This document shows positions 19,473-28,270 of a stretch of DNA of 64,000 nucleotides, piece by piece (positions within the stretch are counted from its first letter, which is position 1; each line of letters begins with the position of its first letter). The stretch is taken from positions 5,795,001 through 5,859,000 of the forward strand of contig NZ_CP042906.1 of assembly GCF_008728855.1 (NCBI RefSeq), in the 5' to 3' direction. Made by a program: the position numbers and the translations under genes. The stretch comes from Hypericibacter terrae. Its GTDB lineage: Bacteria; Pseudomonadota; Alphaproteobacteria; Dongiales; Dongiaceae. The notes under the pieces are model-generated. The model had not been told where the DNA came from and did not search any database. It was given only the letters and a program-made list of their open reading frames with translations.

Positions 19473-20000
19473 GTGAACCAGACGATGCGCGAGGAACTGG
19501 TGACGCTGTTGCCGCGGCTGCGGCGGTTCGCCTATGGCCTCGCGGGCACCATGGCGGATGGCGACGATCTGCTGCAGAGCGCCTGCCTGCGAGCGCTCGA
19601 TCGGGCGGATCAATGGCGGCCGGGCACGCGGCTCGACAGCTGGGTCTATCGAATCTTGCAGAATCTCTGGATCGACCAGATCCGGTCGGGATGGCGGCGC
19701 GAGATCGCGGTCGATGAGGATGTGATGACGGCCTTTCCGGGTGGCGACCAGGCGCGCGAGATGGAAGCGAAACTCGGCCTCGCCGAGGCGCGGCGCGAGG
19801 TGGCGAAACTGCCGGCCGAGCAGCGCGCGGTGCTGCTGCTGGTCTCGGTCGAAGGCGCTTCCTACAAGGAGGCGGCCGAGATCCTGGAGATTCCGATCGG
19901 CACGGTGATGAGCCGGCTGTCGCGCGCGCGACTGACATTGGGCCAGGCTCTTTCGGCAGAGGGCCCGGCTTCGAGCGATGCCGCGAGGGCAAGGTCATGA
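19473..20000 (+). CDS. ECF-type RNA polymerase sigma factor
   Basis: The protein of about 175 residues shows sigma region 2 (ADGDDLLQSACLRALDRAD, SWVYRILQNLWIDQIRS) and region 4 (LPAEQRAVLLLVSVEGASYK, AAEILEIPIGTVMSRLSRAR), with no region 3, as in extracytoplasmic-function sigma factors. Its frame extends back to 19272, but that part is low-complexity and lacks homology. The start is GTG 19473 (used here) or ATG 19485. Its TGA overlaps the ATG of the downstream transmembrane anti-sigma gene (ATGA), the usual coupling of ECF/anti-sigma pairs. It likely drives its own operon, including the secreted subtilase that follows. Confidence 0.92.
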   Translation: MNQTMREELVTLLPRLRRFAYGLAGTMADGDDLLQSACLRALDRADQWRPGTRLDSWVYRILQNLWIDQIRSGWRREIAVDEDVMTAFPGGDQAREMEAKLGLAEARREVAKLPAEQRAVLLLVSVEGASYKEAAEILEIPIGTVMSRLSRARLTLGQALSAEGPASSDAARARS

Positions 20001-20743
20001 CGATGGATCGAGGTTCTGGCCGCGACGGCGACGGCACCGGCGCCAGCCGCTTCTGGGACGAGGCCACGCTGGTCGCCTATGTCGATGGCGAGCTCGACGC
20101 CGCGGGGTCGCGTCGTATCGAAGCGCTGCTGGCGCAGGACGCGGAAGCCCGCCACAAGGTGGCGCTGATGCGCCGAAGCGCCGAGGCGATCAAGGCGGCC
20201 TTCGACGCGGCGATCGAGGAACCGCTGCCTGCGGGACTCGAGGCCCTCATTCGCGGCGGCGACGGCGAGGGAGGACATCTCTCGACCCGCGAGAAACTGG
20301 CCAGCCTGCGCCGCCGTCCTTCGCCGCCGCCGGCACGCCGCGGGAGCGGCTGGCGGCTGTTGCCGCTCGCGGCCAGCCTGCTGTTGCTGGGCCTGGGCTT
20401 TCTGGGCGGCATGGCCTGGAAAGAGATGAGCCAGAATTCGGGGCTCAAGCTCGCCGGCGCCGCCAACGATCCGGCGGCGGCGCTCTATGAGACGAGCCTC
20501 ACCAGGCTTCTGGATCAAGGGGCCACGGGCGAAAGCGCGACCTATGCGGACGCCGCCCACGGCATCGCCGGACGCATCACGCTCCTGGGCGATATCGTCG
20601 CCCATGGCGGCTTCGCGTGTCGCGAGTTTCGCCATGATCGTACGACGACCGGCGCCTCGCCGACGGCGGAATCGGGCTTTGCCTGCCGTCGAATCGGCGG
20701 CGGCTGGGAAGTTCTTTCGATGCCGGCCGCCGCCGGCGGCTGA
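19997..20743 (+). CDS. Transmembrane anti-sigma factor
   Basis: This 248-residue protein has a cytoplasmic N-terminal domain opening SRFWDEATLVAYVDGELDA, the characteristic start of ECF anti-sigma proteins, one membrane helix (about residues 121-141, LLPLAASLLLLGLGFLGGMA) and a periplasmic C-terminal part with two cysteines (FACREF, FACRR). The HxxxCxxC zinc motif is absent, so it is a non-ZAS anti-sigma. It presumably holds the preceding sigma factor at the membrane until an envelope signal releases it. It begins within the sigma stop codon (ATGA), and the subtilase gene starts 26 nt after it. Confidence 0.87.
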   Translation: MTMDRGSGRDGDGTGASRFWDEATLVAYVDGELDAAGSRRIEALLAQDAEARHKVALMRRSAEAIKAAFDAAIEEPLPAGLEALIRGGDGEGGHLSTREKLASLRRRPSPPPARRGSGWRLLPLAASLLLLGLGFLGGMAWKEMSQNSGLKLAGAANDPAAALYETSLTRLLDQGATGESATYADAAHGIAGRITLLGDIVAHGGFACREFRHDRTTTGASPTAESGFACRRIGGGWEVLSMPAAAGG

Positions 20744-20769
20744 GGCGCGGGCGCCCTGGATCCCCGTTC

Positions 20770-22257
20770 ATGGCTGCGATGAGACCCGATCGTCATTCCT
20801 GGAATCCGGCGCATCCGCGCCGATTGTCGCGCCGCGCGGCGCTGCGCTACCGCGCGGCCGGCCCGCTGTTCATGGCGTTGGTGCTCAGCGCGGCACCGGC
20901 CTTGCGCGTCGTCTCGCTTCTCGGTCTCGATCTGGGAGCGCAGCCGGCCTTTGCCGATGGCGGCAGCGGCGGTGGGGGCGGCGGTGGCGGGGAAGGGGGC
21001 GGCAGTGGCGGCGGCGGCGAGGGCGGCGGTAGCGGCTCCGGCGGCTCGGGCAGCGATGGCGGCGGCGACGGCGGCGGCGAAGGGGGCGATGGCGGCGACG
21101 GCAGCGACGATGGCGCCGGTGCCGACAAGGGCAGCGATCACGCCGGCCGTGCGGTCGCGCATGAGCTGGTGGCCGTCGGCCCCACCGACGGCCTGAGAAC
21201 GACGTTGGCGCAGCTCGGCATGCGCGTGATCGAGGAGACGCCCTTTGCGGCGCTCGATCTGACGGCGGTGCGTATCGGCCTGCCGCCGCAGATGTCGCTG
21301 GCAACGGGCGAGGCGCTGCTGAAGGCGCGCCTGCCCGCTCTCCAGATCGATGTGAACGCGCTCTATGCGCCGATGGCGAGCCTGACCCTACCGGCACCCG
21401 GCGATTCGGCGCAGGCTATCGGCTGGCCCAGCCCGGCCTCGGGCTGTGGATCGGGATTGCGGTTGGGCATGATCGATACCGGTGTCGATGCGCAGGCGCC
21501 GGGCTTCGGCGGCCATCGGATCCGCCAGCAGAGCTTCATCGATGCAGGCGAGGATCCAGCACCCCGCGATCATGGCACGGCGATCGCCAGCATCCTGGTC
21601 GGCGGCGCGCCGGGTCTCTCGCCCGACGCCGGCACTCTGGGCAGCGCGTCGGCGCCGGCGTCGCAGCCCGAGGGCCTGATGCCGCAGGCCGAGCTCTATG
21701 TGGCCTCGATCTTCGCGCTCGACGGCAAGGGCGAGGCGCGGGCCACGGCGGTGGGATTCGCCCGGGCGCTCGATTGGATGGTGGGAGCGGGCATCCAGGC
21801 GATCAATGTCAGCCTGGCGGGCGACGAAAATCTGCTGATCGATCTCGCGGTCGCGCGCGCGGCGGAGCGCGGCGCGGTGCTGGTCGCCGCTGCCGGCAAT
21901 GGCGGGCCCGGCGCGCCGCCAGCCTTTCCAGCGGCGCTCGAGGGCGTGATCGCGGTGACGGCGGTCGATGTCGATGGCCGCCTCTTCGAGCAGGCCAACC
22001 GCGGCGACTATGTCGACGTGGCCGCTCCCGGCGTGCGCGTGATCGCGCCCGCGGCGGGACCGGAGACGGGAACCTCTTTCGCGGCCCCCTTCGTCACCGC
22101 CTGGGTCGCGGCGAAGATCGCCGAAGGCGGCCCCGCCAATGCCGCCACGATGCATCGCGCGATCGCGGCCACCGCCCGCGATCTGGGGCCGGCCGGACGG
22201 GATCCCGATTTCGGCTGGGGCCTGTTGCAGAGCGACGGTAATTGCGGCCGGCGCTGA
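20770..22257 (+). CDS. Secreted subtilisin-like (S8) serine protease with poly-Gly linker
   Basis: This 495-residue protein begins with an Arg-rich segment and a hydrophobic signal sequence ending near residue 62 (AFADGG). A remarkable Gly/Ser/Asp-rich linker (about 63-120) follows, then a prodomain-like stretch and the subtilase domain. The catalytic triad is complete: D236 in LGMIDTGVDAQ, H268 in RDHGTAIASIL and S436 in GTSFAAPFVTAW, with the oxyanion-hole Asn N377 in AAAGNGGPG. It is expected to act in the periplasm or outside the cell. As third gene of the sigma/anti-sigma cassette it is either the regulated output or part of signal-dependent release of the sigma factor. The start codon within the N-terminal 34 residues is uncertain. 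Confidence 0.9.
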   Translation: MAAMRPDRHSWNPAHPRRLSRRAALRYRAAGPLFMALVLSAAPALRVVSLLGLDLGAQPAFADGGSGGGGGGGGEGGGSGGGGEGGGSGSGGSGSDGGGDGGGEGGDGGDGSDDGAGADKGSDHAGRAVAHELVAVGPTDGLRTTLAQLGMRVIEETPFAALDLTAVRIGLPPQMSLATGEALLKARLPALQIDVNALYAPMASLTLPAPGDSAQAIGWPSPASGCGSGLRLGMIDTGVDAQAPGFGGHRIRQQSFIDAGEDPAPRDHGTAIASILVGGAPGLSPDAGTLGSASAPASQPEGLMPQAELYVASIFALDGKGEARATAVGFARALDWMVGAGIQAINVSLAGDENLLIDLAVARAAERGAVLVAAAGNGGPGAPPAFPAALEGVIAVTAVDVDGRLFEQANRGDYVDVAAPGVRVIAPAAGPETGTSFAAPFVTAWVAAKIAEGGPANAATMHRAIAATARDLGPAGRDPDFGWGLLQSDGNCGRR

Positions 22258-22264
22258 GCCCGAA

Positions 22265-25200
22265 TTATTCCGCCGGCGCCTCGGCGCTTCGCCGCCGCGC
22301 CTCGTCCGCCGCCGCCTCGATCGCGGCATGCTCGCGCGCCGATTCGAGGATCGCGTCGGGCAGCGTCTTCGGCGCCAGCAGCGTATAGGCGACCGGCACG
22401 ACGAACAGCGTCAGCAGCGTGCCGAGCGACATGCCGCCGACGATGACCCAGCCGATCTGCTGGCGGCTTTCGGCGCCCGCCCCGGTGGCGAGCGCCAGCG
22501 GGATGGCGCCCAGCACCATGGCGCCGGTCGTCATCAGGATCGGCCGCAGCCGCAAGGTGGCGGCCTCGATCACGGCCTCGAACTTGGCCCGTCCCTGCGC
22601 GCGCAGCTGGTTCGCGAACTCGACGATCAGGATGCCGTGCTTGGTGATCAGCCCCACCAGCGTGACCAGGCCGATCTGGCTGTAAACGTTGAGCGTGCCG
22701 TGGCTGAAATGCAGCGCCACCAGTGCGCCGGTCATGGCGATCGGGACGGTCAGCATGATGATGAGAGGGTCGCGGAAGCTCTCGAACTGCGCCGCCAGCA
22801 CCAGGAAGATGAAGACCAGGGCCAGCGCAAAGACGACATAGAGGCTGCTCGAGGCCTGCAGGAACTCGCGCGACTGGCCGGCATAGTCGATCGAGACCGG
22901 CGAGGTCGCGACCTGGCGCACGGTCTGGCGCAGGAACTCGAGCGCCTGCCCCAGACTGTAGCCGGGCGCGATCGAGGCGGTGATGCGCGCGGCGCGCAGC
23001 TTGTTGAAATGGTTGAGCTCGCGCGGCGCCACGGTCTCCTCGAGCGAGACCAGGTTGGCGAGCGGGATCATCTCGCCCGATTTTCCGCGCACATAAATGG
23101 CGGCGATGTCGCCCGGCCGGCTGCGCTCGGTCTCCTCCATGCGCAGGATCACGTCATACTGCTCGCCCTCGAGCTTGAAGCGGGTGATTTGCCGGCTGCC
23201 CAGCAGGGTTTCGAGCGTGCGGCCCAGCGCCACGACCGAGACGCCGAGATCGGCCGCCTTGTCGCGGTCGACATCGATCCGCAGCTCGGGCTTGTTGAGC
23301 TTGAGATCGGAATCGAGATTGGCGAGGCCCGGGTTCTTGGCGGCCTCGGCCATGATCTTGTTGACCAGGCCCTGGAGCTCTTCATAGGTGCCGGTGGTCT
23401 GCACCACGAATTGCACCGGGGTCTGGTCGAACTCCTGGCCCAGCGGCGGGAACATGATCGGGAAGGCGAGCAGGCCCGGATTGGCGAACATCGGCCCCGA
23501 CAGGCTCTGCACGATCTCGAAGGCCGAGCGCGCGCGCTTCGACCAGTCGACGAAGCTCATGAAGCCGATGCCCTGATTCACCACCGGGAAGCCGGTCACG
23601 GTGAAGTAGGCCTCCTTCTCGGGCACGCTGTCCCAGAGCTGCTCGATCATCTTGATGTAGCGGTCGGTATAGCCGGCGGTGGCGCCCTCGGGCGCGATCA
23701 TGATGGCGAGGAGCGAGCCGCGATCCTCATAGGGCGCCAGTTCCGAGGGCAGCAGCCTGAAGGTGAAGGCGCCGGCCCCGGCGACGGCCAGGAACAGCAG
23801 CACCACCAGGACGCGCCAGCGCAGCACGGCGCCCAGGAAGCGGCGATAGCCGTCGGTGAGCCCGACCAGCACCTTCTCGATCGCGTTATAGACGAAGCCA
23901 TGGCGCTCGCTGTGCTTCAGCATGCGCCCGCACATCATGGGTGAGAGCGTCAGCGCCACGAATCCTGAGATGAGGACGGCGCCCGCGAGCGTCAGGGCGA
24001 ACTCGACGAACAGCCGCCCCGTCCGCCCCTCGGTGAAAGCGAGCGGCGCGAACACCGCCGCCAGGGTCAGGGTCATGGCGACCACCGCGAAGCCGATCTC
24101 GCGCATGCCCTTGAGGGCCGCGTCGATCGGCTTCAGCCCGGCCTCGATATGCCGGAAGATGTTCTCCAGCACCACGATCGCATCGTCGACCACGAGCCCG
24201 ATCGCCAGCACGAAGGCGAGGAGCGTCAGCGTGTTGATCGAGAAGCCGAACAGAAACATGATCGCGAAGGCGCCGATCAGCGAGACCGGTATCGTGACGA
24301 GCGGCACCAGCGTGGCGCGCAGCGAGCGCAGGAAGAGGAAGATCACCGCCACCACCAGCAGCACCGCCTCGCCGATGGTGTGGTAGACCGCCTGGATCGA
24401 GCGGTCGATGAAGACGGCCGAATCGTAGGCCATGTCGATCTTCATCCCGGGCGGCAGCTGGGCCTCGATTTCGGGAATGGCGGCGCGCACGGCCTTCGAC
24501 ACGTCGAGCGGGTTGGCGACCGACTGCTTCACCACGCCCAGCGCCACTGCGCTCTTGCCCTGGAAGCGGGCGATGATGCGGTCGTCCTCGGCACCGATCT
24601 CGACGCGGGCCACGTCGCGCATCCGCACCAGATAGCCGTCGGCATTCTTGAGGATGATCTTGCCGAATTCCTCGGGTGTCTTGAGGTCGGTCTGCGAGAC
24701 CACGGTGAATTCGCGCCGGTCGCCCTCGATCCGGCCGGCGGGGATCTCGGCGTTCTGCGCGGTCAGCGCCGCCTCGACATCCTGGGTGGTCAGCTCATAG
24801 GCCGCGAGCTTGTCGCGATCGAGCCAGATGCGCATGGAATAGCGCCGCTCGCCATAGATGGGCACGTCGGCGACGCCGGGCAGGGTCTGCAATCGGTCTT
24901 GCACCACCCGGTCGGCGAAGTCGGTGATCTCCAGGTCGGAATGCCGGTCGGAGGAGAAGGCGAGATAGAGGATCGGCTCGGCGTCGGCCTCGACCTTGGA
25001 GACGACCGGCTCCTCGATTCCCTCGGGCAGCTCGCCGCGGACGCGCGCCACGCGGTCGCGCACGTCGTTGGCCGCGGCGTCGACATCGCGGTCGATGCGG
25101 AAGCGCGCGGTGATCTGGCTTTCCTCGGAACGGCTGATCGAGGTCACATACTCGACGCCCTCGATGCCGGAGAGCGAGTTCTCGATGGTCTTGGTGACCT

Positions 25201-25384
25201 GGCTCTCGACAATCTCGGCCGAGGCGCCGCGATAGGTGGTCGAGACCGTCACCACCGGCTCGTCGATGTTCGGATATTCGCGCACGGTGATGCGCGAATA
25301 GGAGACGATCCCGATCAGCGTCAGCACGATCGACAGCACGGTCGCGAAGACCGGACGCTTGATGCAGATATCGGAAATTCGCAA
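22265..25384 (-). CDS. RND (HAE1/AcrB-type) efflux transporter permease
   Basis: This 1039-residue inner-membrane protein opens MRISDICIKRPVFATVLSIV as RND pumps do, with twelve predictable membrane helices and two large periplasmic loops. The proton-relay aspartates of TM4 are visible as D400-D401 in AIGLVVDDAIVVLENIFRH, and YRGASAEIVESQVTKTIE and SMSLGT-like C-terminal blocks also match the family. It exports toxic compounds by proton antiport, together with the periplasmic adaptor encoded just upstream (27-nt gap). No TolC-type outer-membrane channel or regulator is adjacent, so those components must be encoded elsewhere. Confidence 0.95.
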   Translation of the reverse strand: MRISDICIKRPVFATVLSIVLTLIGIVSYSRITVREYPNIDEPVVTVSTTYRGASAEIVESQVTKTIENSLSGIEGVEYVTSISRSEESQITARFRIDRDVDAAANDVRDRVARVRGELPEGIEEPVVSKVEADAEPILYLAFSSDRHSDLEITDFADRVVQDRLQTLPGVADVPIYGERRYSMRIWLDRDKLAAYELTTQDVEAALTAQNAEIPAGRIEGDRREFTVVSQTDLKTPEEFGKIILKNADGYLVRMRDVARVEIGAEDDRIIARFQGKSAVALGVVKQSVANPLDVSKAVRAAIPEIEAQLPPGMKIDMAYDSAVFIDRSIQAVYHTIGEAVLLVVAVIFLFLRSLRATLVPLVTIPVSLIGAFAIMFLFGFSINTLTLLAFVLAIGLVVDDAIVVLENIFRHIEAGLKPIDAALKGMREIGFAVVAMTLTLAAVFAPLAFTEGRTGRLFVEFALTLAGAVLISGFVALTLSPMMCGRMLKHSERHGFVYNAIEKVLVGLTDGYRRFLGAVLRWRVLVVLLFLAVAGAGAFTFRLLPSELAPYEDRGSLLAIMIAPEGATAGYTDRYIKMIEQLWDSVPEKEAYFTVTGFPVVNQGIGFMSFVDWSKRARSAFEIVQSLSGPMFANPGLLAFPIMFPPLGQEFDQTPVQFVVQTTGTYEELQGLVNKIMAEAAKNPGLANLDSDLKLNKPELRIDVDRDKAADLGVSVVALGRTLETLLGSRQITRFKLEGEQYDVILRMEETERSRPGDIAAIYVRGKSGEMIPLANLVSLEETVAPRELNHFNKLRAARITASIAPGYSLGQALEFLRQTVRQVATSPVSIDYAGQSREFLQASSSLYVVFALALVFIFLVLAAQFESFRDPLIIMLTVPIAMTGALVALHFSHGTLNVYSQIGLVTLVGLITKHGILIVEFANQLRAQGRAKFEAVIEAATLRLRPILMTTGAMVLGAIPLALATGAGAESRQQIGWVIVGGMSLGTLLTLFVVPVAYTLLAPKTLPDAILESAREHAAIEAAADEARRRSAEAPAE

Positions 25385-25411
25385 AGCCCGACGCCCCCCG
25401 GTTCCGCTATC

Positions 25412-26560
25412 TCAGCCGCCGCCCGAGGCGGTGCCGGCATCGCCACCCGAGCTCCCGCCCGAATCGCCGCCGGCGGCGGGCTCGGCCGGTGCCGCCGCGT
25501 TCGGGATCGGCGCCACGCCCATGCCGTCGGCGATCTTCAACTGCCCGGCCGTCACCACCAGCTCGCCGGCCTGAAGCCCTTCGAGCACCTCGACCTTGCC
25601 GTTGACATATTCGCCGACCTTGATCTGCGTCTGCGCCGCCTTGCCGTCCACCACGCGGAACACGAACTTCTGGCTGCCGAACGGCACGATCGCCGATTCG
25701 GGTACCAGCAGCGCGTTCGGGTGGGTGTCGTAGACCAGCGAGACGCGGGCGAAGAGGCCGGGGCGCAGCTTGTCCAGGCTGTTGGGGACATGGGCGCGCA
25801 GCACGATCGAGCGGCCGCCGGCATCGATCAGCGGATCCATCGCATAGATGGTGCCCTCGAAAGTCTCGCCGGGCAGCGCGTCGATCTCGAGCTTGATGGT
25901 CTGCCCGAGCTTGACGGTGGTGTAATAGATCTCCGGCACGCGGAAATCGACCTTCAGCGGGTCGACCTGCTCCAGATTGATGATGACGTCGCCGGCATCG
26001 AGATAGTCGCCGAGGCTGACGCGCCGGAGGCCCAGCACCCCGTCGAAGGGCGCCCGGAGCTCGGTCTTGGCCATGTTGGCCTCCGCTAGCGAGATGCGGG
26101 CCAGATTGTCGCTCAAGGCCGCGTTGGCGCGCTGCATGGCCTGCTCGCTCGCCACTTCGCCCGCGCGCATTTTCTTGTAGCGCTCGACATCGGCCTTCGC
26201 GAGCTCGAGGCCGGATTGGGCCTGCTGCAGCTCGGCGCGATAGACCGACTGGTCGAGCCGGGCGATCACGGTGCCTTCCTCGATCTTCTGCCCTTCCTGG
26301 ACCAGGATCTCGGCCAGCCGCCCCGGGATTTCCGGTGCCACCTGGATCGATTCGTTCGAGCGCAGCGTGCCGACCGCCGGGATCACCAGGTCGATGCTGC
26401 CGGTCTCGACCGGGCTGGCCTCGACCGGCACCGAGAATCCCCCTGCCGGGGCGGCGGCCGTCGCGGCCGCCTCTTTCGCCGCCTGACGGGTCTTCCACCA
26501 ATAGCCGCCCGCAGCCGCGACGGCGACAAGGAGGATGACGACCAGAACGATCCTGCGCAT
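25412..26560 (-). CDS. RND efflux periplasmic adaptor (membrane fusion protein)
   Basis: This 382-residue protein starts MRRIVLVVILLVAVAAAGGY, an N-terminal membrane anchor, then shows the adaptor layout: beta-barrel and lipoyl halves (VGTLRSNESIQVAPEIPGRL, VQEGQKIEEGTVIARLD), an alpha-helical hairpin of about residues 115-165, and the second lipoyl half ELRAPFDGVLGLRRVSLGDY. The C-terminal tail is Gly/Ser-rich. It bridges the pump to an outer-membrane channel. The frame is open to 26674, but the first 38 codons are not conserved, so ATG 26560 is used. It lies upstream of and co-directional with the RND permease. Confidence 0.94.
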   Translation of the reverse strand: MRRIVLVVILLVAVAAAGGYWWKTRQAAKEAAATAAAPAGGFSVPVEASPVETGSIDLVIPAVGTLRSNESIQVAPEIPGRLAEILVQEGQKIEEGTVIARLDQSVYRAELQQAQSGLELAKADVERYKKMRAGEVASEQAMQRANAALSDNLARISLAEANMAKTELRAPFDGVLGLRRVSLGDYLDAGDVIINLEQVDPLKVDFRVPEIYYTTVKLGQTIKLEIDALPGETFEGTIYAMDPLIDAGGRSIVLRAHVPNSLDKLRPGLFARVSLVYDTHPNALLVPESAIVPFGSQKFVFRVVDGKAAQTQIKVGEYVNGKVEVLEGLQAGELVVTAGQLKIADGMGVAPIPNAAAPAEPAAGGDSGGSSGGDAGTASGGG

Positions 26561-26668
26561 AGGGGTGAAGTCCTCGGTTGCGAATCTCGCGGGGCGCGCA
26601 CGGGCGCCGCCGGGGGCCCTGGATATAAGCCGAAGCAGGGCCTCAAGCCAACCCTGGATTGCCGTTCC

Positions 26669-26699
26669 TGTCATTGCCGGGCTCGACCCGGCGACGACA
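26669..26699. repeat. Single-arm GTCAT-GCCGGG palindromic element
   Basis: A 31-nt imperfect palindrome with the core GCCGGG-CTCGA-CCCGGC, preceded by TGTCATT and followed by GACGACA. It resembles one arm of the element at 7442-7531. It lies between the RND adaptor gene and the DUF924 gene, 15 nt beyond the DUF924 stop, and may terminate the long minus-strand cluster. Confidence 0.6.
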
Positions 26700-26714
26700 A
26701 GAGACCGACATCGG

Positions 26715-27287
26715 TCAGAAGTCCGACATCGGCTCGGTCAGGAAGGCCAGCTCCTCGGGCGTGCTCTCGCGGCCCAGCGCCAGATTGCGGTGCGGGAAGC
26801 GGCCGAATCGCTCGATGATCTCGCAATGACGCAGCACATAGCGGAAGGTGTCCTCCGCCTCGTTGCGGGCGGCATCGCCTTCATGCGCCTCGACCCAGCG
26901 CCGGAACAGCTCGACCGATCGGTGCTGATGCTCGATCTGCTCGCTATGCTCGATCGGCAGATAGAAGAAGGTCCGCCGGTCGAGGGGCGTCGCCTGGTCG
27001 AAGCCGCGCTCGAGGGCGCGCAAGGCGACGGCCCGCGCCGCCGCGTCATAGAGGAAAGCGCGCGGGCTGTTGCGGAAAATATTGCGCGGAAACTGGTCGA
27101 GCAGCACCACCAGGGCCAGCGCGGTATCGGGCCTTCGTTCCCACTCGGCGAGACGGCCCTGGGCCCCCGGCTCGATCCAGCCGCCGAAGCGATGGCGGAT
27201 CTCCGCATCGAAGGTGGCGTTCCGCTCGAACCAGAGCGGTCTGGCATAGTCGGAGAGCCAGAACTCCAGCAGCGCGCGGGGATCCAT
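26715..27287 (-). CDS. DUF924 family protein
   Basis: This 190-residue soluble protein matches DUF924 throughout: LLEFWLSDYARPLWFERNAT, LALVVLLDQFPRNIFRNSPR, ARAVALRALERGFD, RTFFYLPIEHSEQIEHQ and FGRFPHRNLALGRESTPEE. The family is predicted to be all-helical and TPR-like and has no established biochemical role. It starts 3 nt after the choline-kinase-like gene stop and is the last gene of the minus-strand transporter/catabolic cluster, so it probably shares its transcript. Confidence 0.9.
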   Translation of the reverse strand: MDPRALLEFWLSDYARPLWFERNATFDAEIRHRFGGWIEPGAQGRLAEWERRPDTALALVVLLDQFPRNIFRNSPRAFLYDAAARAVALRALERGFDQATPLDRRTFFYLPIEHSEQIEHQHRSVELFRRWVEAHEGDAARNEAEDTFRYVLRHCEIIERFGRFPHRNLALGRESTPEELAFLTEPMSDF

Positions 27288-27290
27288 CGA

Positions 27291-28223
27291 TCAGGGACCC
27301 CGACGCACGGCATCGAGATGCCGGCCGAACTCCCGGCTGCCCATCAGCGCCTGGCAGCGCTCGAAGCGATTGACCGCATAGGCCCAGAAATCGTCGACCG
27401 GATTCTGGTTCATCAGCTGGATGCAGCCCCAGAGCGTCCAGAGCAGGTCGCACATGGCCTTGTACATGACCATGCGGCCGACATCGTTTGCGGGCGCCTT
27501 GCCCTCGAAATAGGCCTCGAGCTCGGCCGCGTCCTGGTCGGAACCGAAGCCCGCCTCGACCGAGAGGTCGCCCAGATCCCACATCGGGTCGTTGTTGCCG
27601 GCATATTCCCAATCGACGATCACCATGCGCGTGCCGGTGTCGAGGAAATTCTCCGCCAGCGGATCGCAGTGGCAGGGCTTGAGCGGCAAGGGATGGCGCG
27701 TCAGGGCGGCCCGGACGGCCTCGGCCTCCTTCTGCACCGCCTCGTAGCCGTCGGGCACCCTGGCGCCCTTGGCGCGCAGCAGGCCCAGATAATTGTCCAT
27801 CATCTGGAACAGCTCGAAGCGCCCCGCCAGGACCTCGCCCGACTCGTGCATCTGGCGGAAAGCGCGCGCCGCGCGCGCGACCGCGCCCAGATCCTTGAAG
27901 CGCTCGCCATTCATGGTGGCGGCGCCCTCGATGAAGCCCGTCACCTGCAGCCCGTCGCTGTCGTCGAAGAACAGCAGCGGCGCGTTCACGCCGGCCCGGT
28001 CGGCCGCAGCCGCGTTCTGCTTCTCGGCCTTGCGGTCGATATAGTCCGAGGTCCCCGCCCCTGGAATCCGCAGCACGCAGGCCTTTCCATCGGGCGTGAC
28101 GATCTTGTAGTTGCGGTTGGTGAGCCCGCCCAGCCGCTCGATCCGGACCTTGCCCGGCTCGGCCTCGGCCAGGAACGGGATGCGTCGGAAGAGGGACAGG
28201 ACCTCTTCGATCTCCTCGCTCAT
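27291..28223 (-). CDS. Choline-kinase/aminoglycoside-phosphotransferase family kinase
   Basis: This 310-residue protein has a protein-kinase-like fold. The glycine-rich LGGLTNRNYKI segment near residue 31, Brenner's motif H185-x-D187-x4-N192 (CHCDPLAENFL) and the metal-binding DWEYAGNNDPMWDLG (D204) identify a choline/ethanolamine-kinase-type phosphotransferase. It likely phosphorylates a small hydroxylated amine. Its position in a cluster with a Pot-type importer and a dimethylglycine/sarcosine-dehydrogenase-like flavoprotein suggests an amine-alcohol substrate. There is a 47-nt gap from the upstream flavoprotein gene and 3 nt to DUF924. Confidence 0.88.
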   Translation of the reverse strand: MSEEIEEVLSLFRRIPFLAEAEPGKVRIERLGGLTNRNYKIVTPDGKACVLRIPGAGTSDYIDRKAEKQNAAAADRAGVNAPLLFFDDSDGLQVTGFIEGAATMNGERFKDLGAVARAARAFRQMHESGEVLAGRFELFQMMDNYLGLLRAKGARVPDGYEAVQKEAEAVRAALTRHPLPLKPCHCDPLAENFLDTGTRMVIVDWEYAGNNDPMWDLGDLSVEAGFGSDQDAAELEAYFEGKAPANDVGRMVMYKAMCDLLWTLWGCIQLMNQNPVDDFWAYAVNRFERCQALMGSREFGRHLDAVRRGP

Positions 28224-28270
28224 GCACGCCCCCTTGGCGATGGCCCGATCTTGGCGCCGGGCCTTCTCGA

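Noticed and set aside
20956-21130. GGC-rich repetitive stretch as a possible tandem repeat or CRISPR-like array
   Set aside because: It is in frame and encodes the Gly/Ser/Asp linker of the subtilase; units are irregular and there are no spacers.
22139-26089. Long plus-strand frames (601 and 646 codons) opposite the RND operon
   Set aside because: They are rich in Asp/Arg/His/Gln in the pattern of antisense frames, with no domain, and the minus strand encodes a complete RND pump and adaptor.
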